59,994 nucleotides of DNA, from the NCBI GenBank assembly GCA_002389785.1, contig DGQS01000051.1, forward strand, positions 1 to 59,994. Direction: 5' to 3'. Shown here one piece after another: positions 10,275-18,597 of the stretch. The translations under genes were made by a program, and so were the position numbers. Below the pieces are notes generated by a model that saw only the letters and a program-made list of their open reading frames with translations, was not told the DNA's origin and made no database searches. This DNA comes from Bacteroidetes bacterium UBA4408 (GTDB taxonomy: Bacteria; Bacteroidota; Bacteroidia; UBA4408). How positions within the stretch are numbered: the first letter of the stretch is position 1; every line of letters starts with the position of its first letter.

Positions 10275-11246
10275 TTACTTTTTTCGATTCACTGTGTACA
10301 ACACCAAATTTTCGAGTGCTTCGCGCGCAGCTGATGCTGGAAAAGTTTTAAGAAGTTGTATTGCTTGCTCTTTTAATTCATGCATTTTTGTTTCGGCATA
10401 CTTTATACCTCCGCTTTTATACACAAAATCTATAACCTCTTTCACTCTTTTTGGATCGTTGTTGTTGTTTTTTACTGCATTAATAATTCGTCTTTTCTCG
10501 AGCCATGAAGCTTGTTGAAGGGAGTAAATAAGTGGCAAGGTCATTTTCTTTTCTTTGATATCAATACCTGTAGGCTTTCCAATATCTGCAGTTCCATAAT
10601 CAAATAAGTCGTCTTTAATCTGAAAAGCAATACCAACCAATTCACCAAACCTACGCATGGTTTCAGTCTTATCTGCAGAAGCACCAACCGAGTGGCTTCC
10701 ACCGGCACAGCAGGAAGCAATAAGGGAAGCTGTTTTTTTACGTATAATTTCAAAATAAATGGGTTCTTCAATATCCAGCTTCCGTGCTTTTTCAATTTGC
10801 AACAACTCGCCTTCACTCATTTCACGCACAGCAGTAGAAACTATTTTGAGTAATTCAAAATCATTGTTGTCAAGTGAAAGCAACAAACCCTTTGAGAGTA
10901 AATAATCACCCACCAATACTGCAATTTTATTTTTCCATAATGCATTGATAGAAAAAAATCCTCTTCTTTCATTACTATCGTCTACAACATCATCGTGTAC
11001 TAATGTTGCCGTATGCAGCAATTCAATTAAAGAGGCGGCACGGTAGGTAGAATCATTCACTTCGCCATTCACTTTTGCGCATAAAAACACAAACAATGGT
11101 CGTATTTGCTTTCCCTTCCTTTTAACAATATAATGGGTAATTTTATCCAACAGCGGAACCGAACTAGCCATGAATGTTTTAAACTTTTGTTCAAACAAAT
11201 TCATTTCAGTTTCAACCGGTTGCCTTATTTGCTCGATGCTATGCAT
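10275..11246 (-). CDS. Polyprenyl (all-trans) diphosphate synthase
   Basis: This 323-residue enzyme elongates an allylic diphosphate with isopentenyl diphosphate, most likely making the menaquinone side chain. Both Asp-rich motifs are present: LLHTATLVHDDVVDDSNERRG (first, DDxxD) and FQIKDDLFDYG (second), with RKKTASLIASCC and KGKQIRPLF also typical. The overall length fits IspB/HepT-like proteins. The chain length of the product cannot be read with confidence. The frame is open from a TTG at 11267, but that TTG is the end of a TACTTTTG promoter box, so ATG at 11246 was chosen. It is divergent from the amidohydrolase. Confidence 0.93.
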   Translation of the reverse strand: MHSIEQIRQPVETEMNLFEQKFKTFMASSVPLLDKITHYIVKRKGKQIRPLFVFLCAKVNGEVNDSTYRAASLIELLHTATLVHDDVVDDSNERRGFFSINALWKNKIAVLVGDYLLSKGLLLSLDNNDFELLKIVSTAVREMSEGELLQIEKARKLDIEEPIYFEIIRKKTASLIASCCAGGSHSVGASADKTETMRRFGELVGIAFQIKDDLFDYGTADIGKPTGIDIKEKKMTLPLIYSLQQASWLEKRRIINAVKNNNNDPKRVKEVIDFVYKSGGIKYAETKMHELKEQAIQLLKTFPASAAREALENLVLYTVNRKK

Positions 11247-11264
11247 ATACTTGTTGGTGGGCTT

Positions 11265-11300
11265 CAAAAGTAGAAAATTATTTGGTTCCGGTTAGCGCAA
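11265..11300 (-). promoter_or_regulatory. Putative Bacteroidota-type promoter of the polyprenyl synthase gene
   Basis: On the minus strand TTG at 11300-11298 is followed after 25 bases by TACTTTTG at 11272-11265, matching the -7 consensus TAnnTTTG. Spacing is slightly longer than the usual 17-23. The box ends 18 bases before the ATG at 11246. Confidence 0.35.
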
Positions 11301-11330
11301 TAAATCTTTACCAAAACAATAAAAATCGAC

Positions 11331-11358
11331 TTGATACATCATAAAATAAATAGCTTTG
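11331..11358 (+). promoter_or_regulatory. Putative Bacteroidota-type promoter of the amidohydrolase gene
   Basis: TTG at 11331-11333, 17 bases, then TAGCTTTG at 11351-11358 fits the TTG-N17-23-TAnnTTTG consensus described for Flavobacterium. The box ends 18 bases before the ATG at 11377, the same distance as for the divergent gene. It explains why the in-frame TTG at 11356 should not be the start codon. Confidence 0.5.
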
Positions 11359-11376
11359 CAAAACCTAACATTGCAG

Positions 11377-12546
11377 ATGCGCATATACAAAGCCGATTGG
11401 GTCTATCCGGTTTCGAGTAGTCCAATTAAAAATGGGATAGTAATAACAAGCGATCAAGGATGTATTTTAGACGTGTTGCATGATGAACAAGTCGAGTATG
11501 CTGCTGCACTTGAAAATGCCGAAAAAGTAGATGGTGTAATTTGTCCTGGTTTTGTAAACACACATTGTCACATTGAACTATCTTACCTGCACAAACATTT
11601 GCAAAAGCATACCGGATTAACCGGATTTATTAGCGAATTGCAAAAAAACCGCACTAGCTTTTCAGCGGAAATCATTGAATTTGAAATTCAAAAAGCATTG
11701 CAGGAAATGCAACAAAACGGGATTGTAGCTGTATCTGATATTTGCAATGGGAATAGCACATTGAGTGCAAAAACGAAAAGTTCATTATACACTCATTCTT
11801 TTATTGATTTATTCGGATTTGATCCGCTAAAGGCTACTACAATTTTTGAAAATGGCCTTGAATTGTATACTCAATTTAAACAAGCCGGACTTCCAACATC
11901 CATAACGCCACACGCACCTTATTCAACTTCTTTTAAGTTAATGCAATTAATAGTAGAACATTGTAAGTTGAACAATCAAGCCCTTAGTATACACAATCAA
12001 GAAAGTGAGGACGAAAACGAGCTTTATTTGAGTAAAAAAGGGAAGTTTGCAGAATTACTTCGCCATTTTGGATACGATCTGAGCCACTGGAGTTTTTCGG
12101 CTACTCGTTCGCTTCCCGGGTATTTTGAGTTCATTAGGTCTGAAAACCCAACACTGCTGGTTCACAACACATATAGTTCAGCAAGCGATATACAGTATGT
12201 GGCTGCGAAAAATGTCTTTTTTTGTTGTTGTCCCAATGCCAATCTTTATATTGAAAATACCTTACCTGATCTAACAGTATTAATAAATGAGAAGGTACAA
12301 TTGACTTTGGGTACTGATAGTTTAGCAAGCAATCATCAACTGTGTATTTGGGAGGAAATTAAAACCATTCACCGCCAATTTCCTGCACTAAGTTTACACA
12401 CAGTTTTAAATTGGGCTACATTAAATGGAGCTCGTTTTATGCGAATTGACGAGAAGTTTGGATCGCTTGAAAAAGGGAAAACTCCGGGTATTGTAGCACT
12501 GCCAGGAGGGGCTAATTTTACAGGTTCAGCTATAAAACTTGTATAA
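11377..12546 (+). CDS. Amidohydrolase family protein (cytosine deaminase/ATZ-TRZ-like)
   Basis: The 389-residue metal-dependent hydrolase has the amidohydrolase TIM-barrel motifs. They are VICPGFVNTHCHIELSY (first HxH pair), ITPHAPYSTS, LSIHNQESEDE, LLVHNTYSS and the catalytic TLGTDSLASN. This set is closest to the chlorohydrolase/deaminase group that includes SsnA, TrzN and aminodeoxyfutalosine deaminase (MqnX). A deaminase on a purine-like or guanine-like substrate is plausible. Divergent pairing with a polyprenyl synthase could hint at menaquinone synthesis, but no other mqn gene is here to support that. ATG at 11377 gives MRIYKADWVYP, the usual start. Confidence 0.85.
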   Translation: MRIYKADWVYPVSSSPIKNGIVITSDQGCILDVLHDEQVEYAAALENAEKVDGVICPGFVNTHCHIELSYLHKHLQKHTGLTGFISELQKNRTSFSAEIIEFEIQKALQEMQQNGIVAVSDICNGNSTLSAKTKSSLYTHSFIDLFGFDPLKATTIFENGLELYTQFKQAGLPTSITPHAPYSTSFKLMQLIVEHCKLNNQALSIHNQESEDENELYLSKKGKFAELLRHFGYDLSHWSFSATRSLPGYFEFIRSENPTLLVHNTYSSASDIQYVAAKNVFFCCCPNANLYIENTLPDLTVLINEKVQLTLGTDSLASNHQLCIWEEIKTIHRQFPALSLHTVLNWATLNGARFMRIDEKFGSLEKGKTPGIVALPGGANFTGSAIKLV

Positions 12547-12583
12547 ATTCTGTTCCGGTTTAATTTTATTCAGCAAGTAAATT

Positions 12584-13612
12584 TTACTGTTGTTGCCAAA
12601 TTACATTACCCTTGCGGTCGATATATGCTGTTTTGTTTTTAAAGTTTCCTAAACGCACATAAGCTAAGCCATTTTTAAAATCGGAAGGGAAATCGTATTG
12701 ATGAGTAATCACTACTTTTCCTGTTTTATCAATATAACCCCATTTACCCGATTTTGCATCACCTTGACGCACGCATGCGAGGCCGTCGTTAAAATTAAAT
12801 GCAGCGTCATTATCTGCAGCAAGTACCATTTTACCGGTCTTATCAATGTAACCAAATTTTCCCTTTTTAAAGTCACCTACTCTAACAATTGCTAATCCAT
12901 CAGCAAAACGATAAGCCTTGTCATACTTAGCTTCCAAAACAATTTTTCCCTTTTTATCGATATATCCGTATTTTCCTGTTTGTTCATTGCCAATACGTAC
13001 ATTGGCTAAACCTTCATTAAATTCAAAGCAGTCGTCAAATGAATATTCAATCGCTAATTCGCCTTCTTTGTTAATATACCCCCATTTTGACTTGGTTAAA
13101 TCACCCGACTTTACGCGGGCTAAACCTTCACTGAAATCATATGCAGCATCGTAATTTGCCGGAATTACGATTTTGCCTGTTTTATCAAAATAGCCCAATT
13201 TATATCCTAATTGAAAGCGTGCCAAACCTTCAGAAAAGGGATATGCATAATCGCATTTAGCTTCAAAAATCACCTTTCCGGTTTTATCGATGTATAACCA
13301 TTTTCCATCCTTTTTCATTGCAGCCATCCCTTCCTTAAAACCGTATCCATCTTCAAATTGTGGCTCAATAACTACTTTTCCGCTGCTATTTATAAATCCT
13401 TTTTTCCCTCCAAGTTTCACAGCAGCCAAGCCATCCATAAACTGATCGGCGAAAGAATATTGTGGGGTAACAATTATTTTTCCTGCCTTATTTATGTAAC
13501 CATATTTACCTCCCTGTTGAATAGGGTAGAGCACTTCTTGTGCTGTTACAGCCAATGTTAGCAAGCAAAGACAGAATGAAAGTAGCAGCGTATTCAGGAA
13601 AAACTTTTTCAT
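12584..13612 (-). CDS. Secreted WG-repeat protein
   Basis: A signal peptide (MKKFFLNTLLLSFCLCLLTLA, cleavage near VTAQ) is followed by eight WG-type repeats of 34-38 residues and a partial ninth. Each repeat follows the pattern K(W/Y/F)GYIDKTGK(I/V)V...Y..A..F.(E/D)GLA.V, for example KWGYIDKTGKVVI. WG repeats form a beta-propeller-like or solenoid scaffold and are common in Bacteroidota envelope proteins; no enzymatic activity is known for the repeat itself. Total 342 residues. It has no T9SS tail, so it may stay in the periplasm. It ends 37 bases from the convergent amidohydrolase gene. Confidence 0.9.
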   Translation of the reverse strand: MKKFFLNTLLLSFCLCLLTLAVTAQEVLYPIQQGGKYGYINKAGKIIVTPQYSFADQFMDGLAAVKLGGKKGFINSSGKVVIEPQFEDGYGFKEGMAAMKKDGKWLYIDKTGKVIFEAKCDYAYPFSEGLARFQLGYKLGYFDKTGKIVIPANYDAAYDFSEGLARVKSGDLTKSKWGYINKEGELAIEYSFDDCFEFNEGLANVRIGNEQTGKYGYIDKKGKIVLEAKYDKAYRFADGLAIVRVGDFKKGKFGYIDKTGKMVLAADNDAAFNFNDGLACVRQGDAKSGKWGYIDKTGKVVITHQYDFPSDFKNGLAYVRLGNFKNKTAYIDRKGNVIWQQQ

Positions 13613-13760
13613 AACTTGTTATTTTGAGTTGAGCAAATATGAAAATTTTTTTTGAACAATTCTAAAAGAATTTTAGCCGGAATTTTGCAAAATCAACTAA
13701 AAAAAATCACTAACTATCGTCTGAATCGATAATTCGATTTAGAGAATTCGACATTAATTC

Positions 13761-13768
13761 TATTTTTG
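13761..13768 (+). promoter_or_regulatory. Possible -7 promoter box upstream of GGGP synthase
   Basis: TATTTTTG fits TAnnTTTG and lies 30 bases before the ATG at 13799. No good TTG lies 17-23 bases upstream, so support is weak in this A+T-rich spacer. Confidence 0.25.
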
Positions 13769-13798
13769 TACAATATATAGCTCGCTCCGGCATTTAGA

Positions 13799-14530
13799 AT
13801 GAAAACCAACATCTACGCATCCATACTTTCAGCGAAAAGCAAGGGGCAAAAACAATTTGCAGTGCTTATTGATCCCGACAAAATGCCCAATGCTGAATTT
13901 TTGGAAAAGGCAGTAGCTGCAGGGGTTGATTATTTTTTTATCGGTGGAAGTTTGCTAACGAACGGTAATTTGAACTATTGTATCGACTTTGTAAAAAAAC
14001 GTACAACGATTCCGGTAATATTGTTTCCGGGTAATATTTTACAAATTGATTCAAGTGCTGATGCCTTATTGCTTTTATCCTTGATTTCGGGCAGAAATGC
14101 GGACATGCTGATTGGGAAGCATGTAATTGCTGCACCTTTATTGAAAACAAGTGGTTTGGAAGTACTTCCAACAGGATATATGCTAATTGAAAGCGGCAAT
14201 CAAACAACCGTATCATACATGAGTAATACACTACCCATTCCAGCTGATAAAGACGATATAGCAATGTGCACAGCTATGGCCGGTGAAATGTTAGGTTTAA
14301 AAATGATCTACATGGATGCAGGTAGTGGTGCAAAAAATGCAATAAGTGAAACCATGATTAAAAAAGTTCGTTCAAGTATTTCAGTTCCCTTAATAATCGG
14401 AGGGGGAATTAATACTGCAGAAGGTGTTCAAAAAGCATGTGATTCCGGAGCTGATTTGGTTGTTATTGGGACCGCATTAGAAAAAGATATTAACTTAGTA
14501 GATAAATTAGCCAAAGTGTTTCAAAATTAA
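13799..14530 (+). CDS. Geranylgeranylglyceryl phosphate synthase-like prenyltransferase
   Basis: The 243-residue TIM barrel belongs to the GGGPS/PcrB family. It shows FAVLIDPDKMP near the N-terminus, YFFIGGSLLTNG, VILFPGNILQI, the phosphate and prenyl motif YMDAGSGAKNAIS, LIIGGGINTAEG and DLVVIGTALEKD. Archaeal members attach geranylgeranyl to sn-glycerol 1-phosphate; Bacteroidota carry group II members whose physiological lipid is not well known. Substrate preference cannot be fixed here. The gene lies 10 bases upstream of the ThiE-like gene and is likely co-transcribed with it. Confidence 0.9.
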   Translation: MKTNIYASILSAKSKGQKQFAVLIDPDKMPNAEFLEKAVAAGVDYFFIGGSLLTNGNLNYCIDFVKKRTTIPVILFPGNILQIDSSADALLLLSLISGRNADMLIGKHVIAAPLLKTSGLEVLPTGYMLIESGNQTTVSYMSNTLPIPADKDDIAMCTAMAGEMLGLKMIYMDAGSGAKNAISETMIKKVRSSISVPLIIGGGINTAEGVQKACDSGADLVVIGTALEKDINLVDKLAKVFQN

Positions 14531-14540
14531 CTAATTCACC

Positions 14541-15161
14541 ATGTTACTTTTAGTACAATCAAGTCCAAAAATTGTGCAGGGAGAAGCTGAAATCGTAAAA
14601 GAGCTGTTTGACAATGGACTCGAGACGTTTCACTTGCGTAAAAAAAATGCTTCAACTCGACAAATTGAAGAATACCTCAATGTTATTCCTCGCAAATATT
14701 GGTCAAAAATAGTATTGCATTCGCATTACAGTATTGCAATTAAATACGACTTAAAAGGGATTCATCTTAACCGTCGATTCAAAAAACAAAAATTTATGTA
14801 CTGGTTGAAGCTATTTTACTATCGCTTCAAAAAACCCAGTTTACAAGTTTCGTCTTCGTTCAATAATCTTTCTAGTTTATACAACGATGAGAATCATTAC
14901 GATTATGTGTTTTTAAGTCCTGTATTCGATAGTGTTACCAAATCTGGATATCAATCCTCGTTTAGTCAACATAACTTAGCAGTAGCTTTAATGAAAACCA
15001 AACATAAAATAATGGCTTTAGGTGGCATACATCCCAATCGATTTGATAGTATAAAAGAAATGGGATTTGCGGGAATGGTGTTATCAGATGCTCTTTGGAA
15101 TAGTCCGGACAGTGTTAATTTATTTAAAACAGCATTGGAAAAATTAAAACAGGTGTCTTAA
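14541..15161 (+). CDS. Thiamine phosphate synthase/TenI-like protein, degenerate
   Basis: The 206-residue protein has the ThiE/TenI barrel outline. FHLRKKNAS corresponds to the RxK region, IVLHSHYSIAIKYDLKGIHLN to the INDR/GVHLG region, DYVFLSPVFDSVTKSGY to the GPxxxTxTK phosphate region, and IMALGGIHPNR to the AIGGI loop. The usual GQEDLP loop, which helps bind the pyrimidine substrate, is missing. It is replaced by a basic aromatic stretch (RRFKKQKFMYWLKLFYYRFK), and INDR reads LHSH. It may therefore not make thiamine phosphate; a TenI-like or new role is possible. No other thiamine gene is near. Co-directional with the GGGPS gene. Confidence 0.7.
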   Translation: MLLLVQSSPKIVQGEAEIVKELFDNGLETFHLRKKNASTRQIEEYLNVIPRKYWSKIVLHSHYSIAIKYDLKGIHLNRRFKKQKFMYWLKLFYYRFKKPSLQVSSSFNNLSSLYNDENHYDYVFLSPVFDSVTKSGYQSSFSQHNLAVALMKTKHKIMALGGIHPNRFDSIKEMGFAGMVLSDALWNSPDSVNLFKTALEKLKQVS

Positions 15162-15167
15162 AAATTT

Positions 15168-15782
15168 TTAAAACAACCCGTTTATTTCTGCATCAATTTT
15201 ATTGAAAATAATACCTAAATCTTCCGGGTTTTCAGCAAAGTTAATATTGTCAACTTCAATAACCAGAAGTTTTCCTTGGTCGTAAGTACTAATCCAGGCT
15301 TCGTATCGTTCGTTCAGACGCTTCAAGTAGTCTATCCGAATTGCATTTTCATAATCGCGACCTCTTTTTTGTATTTGATTCACTAAAGTAGGAACCGAAG
15401 CACGCAAGTAAATCATCAAATCGGGTGCTTTGATAAAGGTGTTCATCAAATTAAACAAGGAAATGTAATTCTCGAAATCGCGCGTAGTCATCAAACCCAT
15501 TGCATGTAAATTCGGCGCAAAAATATACGCATCTTCAAAAATTGTTCGGTCCTGAATTACCGTTTTACCGCTTTTGCGAATTTCCATAATCTGATTGAAA
15601 CGGCTATTTAAAAAGTAAATTTGAAGATTAAAGGACCAACGTTGCATGTCCTCATAAAAATCATTTAGATAAGGATTATCATCCGCATCTTCGAAGTGTG
15701 CTTTCCAATTATAGTGTTTTGATAAGAGCGTGGTGAGCGTGGTTTTTCCAGAGCCAATATTACCGGCAATTGCTATGTGCAT
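15168..15782 (-). CDS. Deoxynucleoside kinase
   Basis: The enzyme phosphorylates deoxynucleosides for nucleotide salvage. The 204-residue protein shows the P-loop AGNIGSGKTTLT, FEDADDNPYLNDFY for substrate binding, the DR motif IQDRTIFEDAYIFA, and a lid region RGRDYENAIRIDYLKRLNERY with arginines for phosphate binding. Length and motifs fit the dNK/dGK-dAK group found in Gram-positives and Bacteroidota; the preferred base cannot be assigned. The ATG at 15782 gives MHIAIAGNIGSGKT, a usual start. Its stop lies 6 bases from that of the convergent ThiE-like gene. Confidence 0.92.
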   Translation of the reverse strand: MHIAIAGNIGSGKTTLTTLLSKHYNWKAHFEDADDNPYLNDFYEDMQRWSFNLQIYFLNSRFNQIMEIRKSGKTVIQDRTIFEDAYIFAPNLHAMGLMTTRDFENYISLFNLMNTFIKAPDLMIYLRASVPTLVNQIQKRGRDYENAIRIDYLKRLNERYEAWISTYDQGKLLVIEVDNINFAENPEDLGIIFNKIDAEINGLF

Positions 15783-15878
15783 AATTTAGGTTGAGATTAA
15801 ATAGTGGTTACACAAAAGTATTTTTTTTTTTTAGAAATCAAGTGCTTTTTATATTTAAATGAAAATTGATTTTTTGCC

Positions 15879-16691
15879 TTACTCTACTTTAAGCAAATCA
15901 ATTAATTCGGCACTTTGGGCATACAACATTCCCTTTTCGGTTCGTACTTCCGTATACTTCATGTCGGGAAGTTTAATTTCATTTTGAACCAATGTTTTTA
16001 AGTTGTAGGATACTGCCTTATTGTCCTTCAAATAATAAATCATGTCGTTGATGACTTGAAATTTATTTAAATGCAAGATTGGAATTGTTTTAACATAAGT
16101 TCCATAGATATCAAAAACAACTATACCGGTTTCCGGATTATTCAAGTAAACCAAATTAGCATATTCACACAAATAGGTTGGTGCTAGTTCAATTCCGAGT
16201 AATTGATTGATATTGCTGGTTGTTTGTGAAACTTCCAAATTTTTATCCAATCGAATTAATTCAAATTTTTGTTGATTAAATAGCCAAATTCCATCGCTAT
16301 GAGATGCACATATTAACTTGGCTTGAGTCAAATTTAATTCCTCTAAATCTATAGGGTTTCCGTTTAAGCTCAGGGTATTATCGAGATATACAATTTTTGA
16401 AAAATCCTTATAAAAAACCATCAATTTCATCGGATTGCTAGCATCCATACTTTGAATTGTACCAAAAGCCTTTATGCTAAATTTATTGAATACAGTGCCA
16501 TTCACATCATACTTCGTAATTTCATTTTTATCCACTAGGTAACAATTTCCCAAGTTATCAGTAGTAAAATAATTTCCTTGTGTATACACACGCTTGTGCA
16601 AAATGAGCTTGTCGGAAGTTAGCGATAGCAGCATACTGCCTATTAATAGAACGAGTATACGAAGTGTAAATTGTTGCTTAATTTTTTTCAT
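15879..16691 (-). CDS. Hypothetical secreted/anchored protein, beta-propeller-like
   Basis: The 270-residue protein has an N-terminal hydrophobic segment (LRILVLLIGSMLLSLTS) that is either a signal peptide or an anchor. The remainder is a run of short beta-strand units such as NYFTTDNLGNCYLVDKN, ITKYDVNGTVFNKFS, GIWLFNQQKFELIRLDKN and GIVVFDIYGTYVKTIPI, resembling blades of an NHL or SMP-like beta-propeller. No catalytic motif is seen. Its start overlaps the 3' end of the GH3-like gene by 14 bases, so the two are translated together and may act in one process. Function unknown. Confidence 0.65.
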   Translation of the reverse strand: MKKIKQQFTLRILVLLIGSMLLSLTSDKLILHKRVYTQGNYFTTDNLGNCYLVDKNEITKYDVNGTVFNKFSIKAFGTIQSMDASNPMKLMVFYKDFSKIVYLDNTLSLNGNPIDLEELNLTQAKLICASHSDGIWLFNQQKFELIRLDKNLEVSQTTSNINQLLGIELAPTYLCEYANLVYLNNPETGIVVFDIYGTYVKTIPILHLNKFQVINDMIYYLKDNKAVSYNLKTLVQNEIKLPDMKYTEVRTEKGMLYAQSAELIDLLKVE

Positions 16692-18219
16692 TTTCGTTAA
16701 GCTTTAGTGATGGATTAAGCGCATATAATTCGTCGATGTATTGGCGATCGTTGCATAAACGAGGTACTTTATTTTGACCGCCAAGTTTGTTTTTCGATTT
16801 GAGCCAATGATAAAACGTAAAAGTTGGAACCGATTTTATAATCGGTGCACGTAAAATCATGTTGTGATAACGCTTTGCCTCGTAGTCGCTATTAATAGAT
16901 TTTAACGCATTGTCTAAAATATCGCTAAACAACAATAAGTCTTCAGGTTGCTTTTCGAATTCAATAATCCATTCATGAGCGCCACTTAGATTTCCCGATA
17001 AAAACACTGGAGCAGCCGTATATTCTTTAATAATGGAATTCGTTTTTTCACATGCGGTTGCCAAGGCTTGTTCGGCATTTTCAATGATTAACTCTTCGCC
17101 AAAAGCATTTATAAAATGACGGGTTCTACCACTAATTTTAATACGGTAAGGTGATAATGAAGTAAATTTAATTGTGTCACCAATTTTATAGCGCCACAAT
17201 CCACCATTTGTACTAATAATTAAGGCATAATTCACGCCCACTTTTACATCCTCCAATTGCAAAGTAATTGGATTATCTAGATTGTTATTTTCCATTGGTA
17301 AAAACTCATAAAAACGTCCATAATCCAACATCAATAATAATTCGTCACTGTTTGATTGATCTTGTAATCCAAAAAAACCTTCACTGGCATTATAGGTTTC
17401 AAAATAATTCATTTGAACTGATGGAATCAGTGCTCTAAATTGTTCACGATAGGGTATAAAACTTACACCTCCATGAAAAAACAATTCAAGGTTTGGCCAA
17501 ACTTCCGTGAGGTATTGTTTATTGCTCAGTTTTAGCACATGCTTCACAAGTAAAAGAGTCCAAGATGGGACTCCGGCAAGACTTGTAACATTTTCAGACA
17601 TGGTAGCACGAGCCATTCGTTCAATTTTATTTTCCCAATCATCCATGAGCGCTATACTTAAATTGGGCGTTGTAACAAATTGCGCCCAAAAAGGTAAGTT
17701 CTGCATGAGAATGGCAGACAAATCGCCTTGATAAGAGTCAGAATTCAATTGATTAATTTGATGACTACCTCCCACTGTAAGTGACTTTCCACTAAACAAC
17801 TGGCTATTTGGATTGTTATTGCAATAAATTGAAAGCATGTCTTTGCCTGCTTTAAAATGACATTCGGCTAACGATTCTTCGCTAACCGGAATGTACTTAC
17901 TTTTCCCGGAAGTAGTACCGCTTGACTTAGCAAACCAACGAATAGGGCTATTCCACAACACGTTTTGTTCACCACTTCTAACCCGATCGATAAAAGGTTT
18001 TAAGCTATCGTAATTACGAATTGGCACGCGTTCCTTAAACTGTTGTATACTCGAAATTGAATTAAAATCGTACATACGACCAAATTCTGTATATCTGGCC
18101 GCATGAATCAGTTTACGAAACCAATCAAGTTGTACCTCGTGCGGATATTTCACAAACAACTCAATCTGGTGAATGCGTTGTTTCATTACCCAACTCATTA
18201 TAGAATGAAGTAATGCCAT
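16678..18219 (-). CDS. GH3-family (auxin-responsive promoter family) adenylating enzyme
   Basis: The 513-residue protein belongs to the GH3 branch of the ANL adenylating superfamily, which in plants joins amino acids to jasmonate or auxin. The phosphate-binding motif SSGTTSGKSKYIPVS is intact, as are NYFETYNASEGFFGLQ (aromatic-acid and ATP region), GGLWRYKIGDTIKFTS and the hinge RTRHFINAFGEELI. It probably activates a carboxylic acid as the acyl-AMP and transfers it to an amine, but bacterial substrates are unknown. The downstream gene overlaps by 14 bases. ATG at 18219 was taken; internal ATGs at 18198 and 18186 are also possible. Confidence 0.9.
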   Translation of the reverse strand: MALLHSIMSWVMKQRIHQIELFVKYPHEVQLDWFRKLIHAARYTEFGRMYDFNSISSIQQFKERVPIRNYDSLKPFIDRVRSGEQNVLWNSPIRWFAKSSGTTSGKSKYIPVSEESLAECHFKAGKDMLSIYCNNNPNSQLFSGKSLTVGGSHQINQLNSDSYQGDLSAILMQNLPFWAQFVTTPNLSIALMDDWENKIERMARATMSENVTSLAGVPSWTLLLVKHVLKLSNKQYLTEVWPNLELFFHGGVSFIPYREQFRALIPSVQMNYFETYNASEGFFGLQDQSNSDELLLMLDYGRFYEFLPMENNNLDNPITLQLEDVKVGVNYALIISTNGGLWRYKIGDTIKFTSLSPYRIKISGRTRHFINAFGEELIIENAEQALATACEKTNSIIKEYTAAPVFLSGNLSGAHEWIIEFEKQPEDLLLFSDILDNALKSINSDYEAKRYHNMILRAPIIKSVPTFTFYHWLKSKNKLGGQNKVPRLCNDRQYIDELYALNPSLKLNENEKN

Positions 18220-18338
18220 AAATTAGTTCTTCAAAATTAGTTGGGTGAAGTTAAAATTTTTGGTTTAAAAAGCTTGTTTAAAAATGTAAGAGAAAACTAC
18301 CTACACTTTTACTACATCTGTTTTGGTGTGAAATTATT

Positions 18339-18404
18339 AAAAGAACTGCGAGTTTAATTAATTCCAATTGGACATCAAAAACAAGAATTAAATGCAGTTC
18401 TTTT
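18339..18404. repeat. Long imperfect inverted repeat
   Basis: Arms AAAAGAACTGC (18339-18349) and GCAGTTCTTTT (18394-18404) are perfect complements. Pairing can extend inward through AGTTTAATT against AATTAAAT with small bulges. There is no strong T-tract after it on the minus strand. It could be a 5' leader structure of the GH3-like gene or a minus-strand backup terminator. Confidence 0.45.
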
Positions 18405-18533
18405 CAAGCTTGTTTGGAGCGCATTGATAGGCAAAAAAGTTTCATACACAATAATCGTCAAAATGTAATCCTATACTCAGCAAGTGTTAGCCAAACAAAA
18501 CTTTATTGAACGAAATTTTCGAAACATTCGAAC

Positions 18534-18572
18534 AAAAAAAAATCTGAAGTTTACAATGACTTCAGATTTTTT
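18534..18572 (-). terminator. Rho-independent terminator of the two-component operon
   Basis: A perfect 14-base stem (18537-18550 with 18559-18572) encloses an 8-base loop. On the minus strand the hairpin ends in a run of T (complement of the A-run 18534-18542) and lies 25 bases after the response-regulator stop. The T-run on the plus strand means it could work in both directions. Confidence 0.75.
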
Positions 18573-18597
18573 GTCGAACAAGTTTTAAAATTCAACA

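Larger units (their letters stand above)
18220..18597. other. Intergenic region with two hairpins
   Basis: This 378-base spacer between two minus-strand genes has no convincing ORF. It holds the terminator of the response-regulator gene (18537-18572) and a second long inverted repeat (18339-18404). The promoter of the GH3-like gene should lie at about 18220-18340 but no TAnnTTTG box stands out. Confidence 0.6.

Noticed and set aside
11356..11376. TTG start for the amidohydrolase
   Set aside because: The TTG is part of the TAGCTTTG promoter box; ATG at 11377 gives the usual N-terminus.
15158..15171. TTAAAAATTTTTAA palindrome between convergent stops
   Set aside because: Pure A/T palindrome with no loop; expected by chance in this A+T-rich genome.
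15820..15832. T-run as a terminator
   Set aside because: No stable stem precedes it on either strand within this 96-base spacer.
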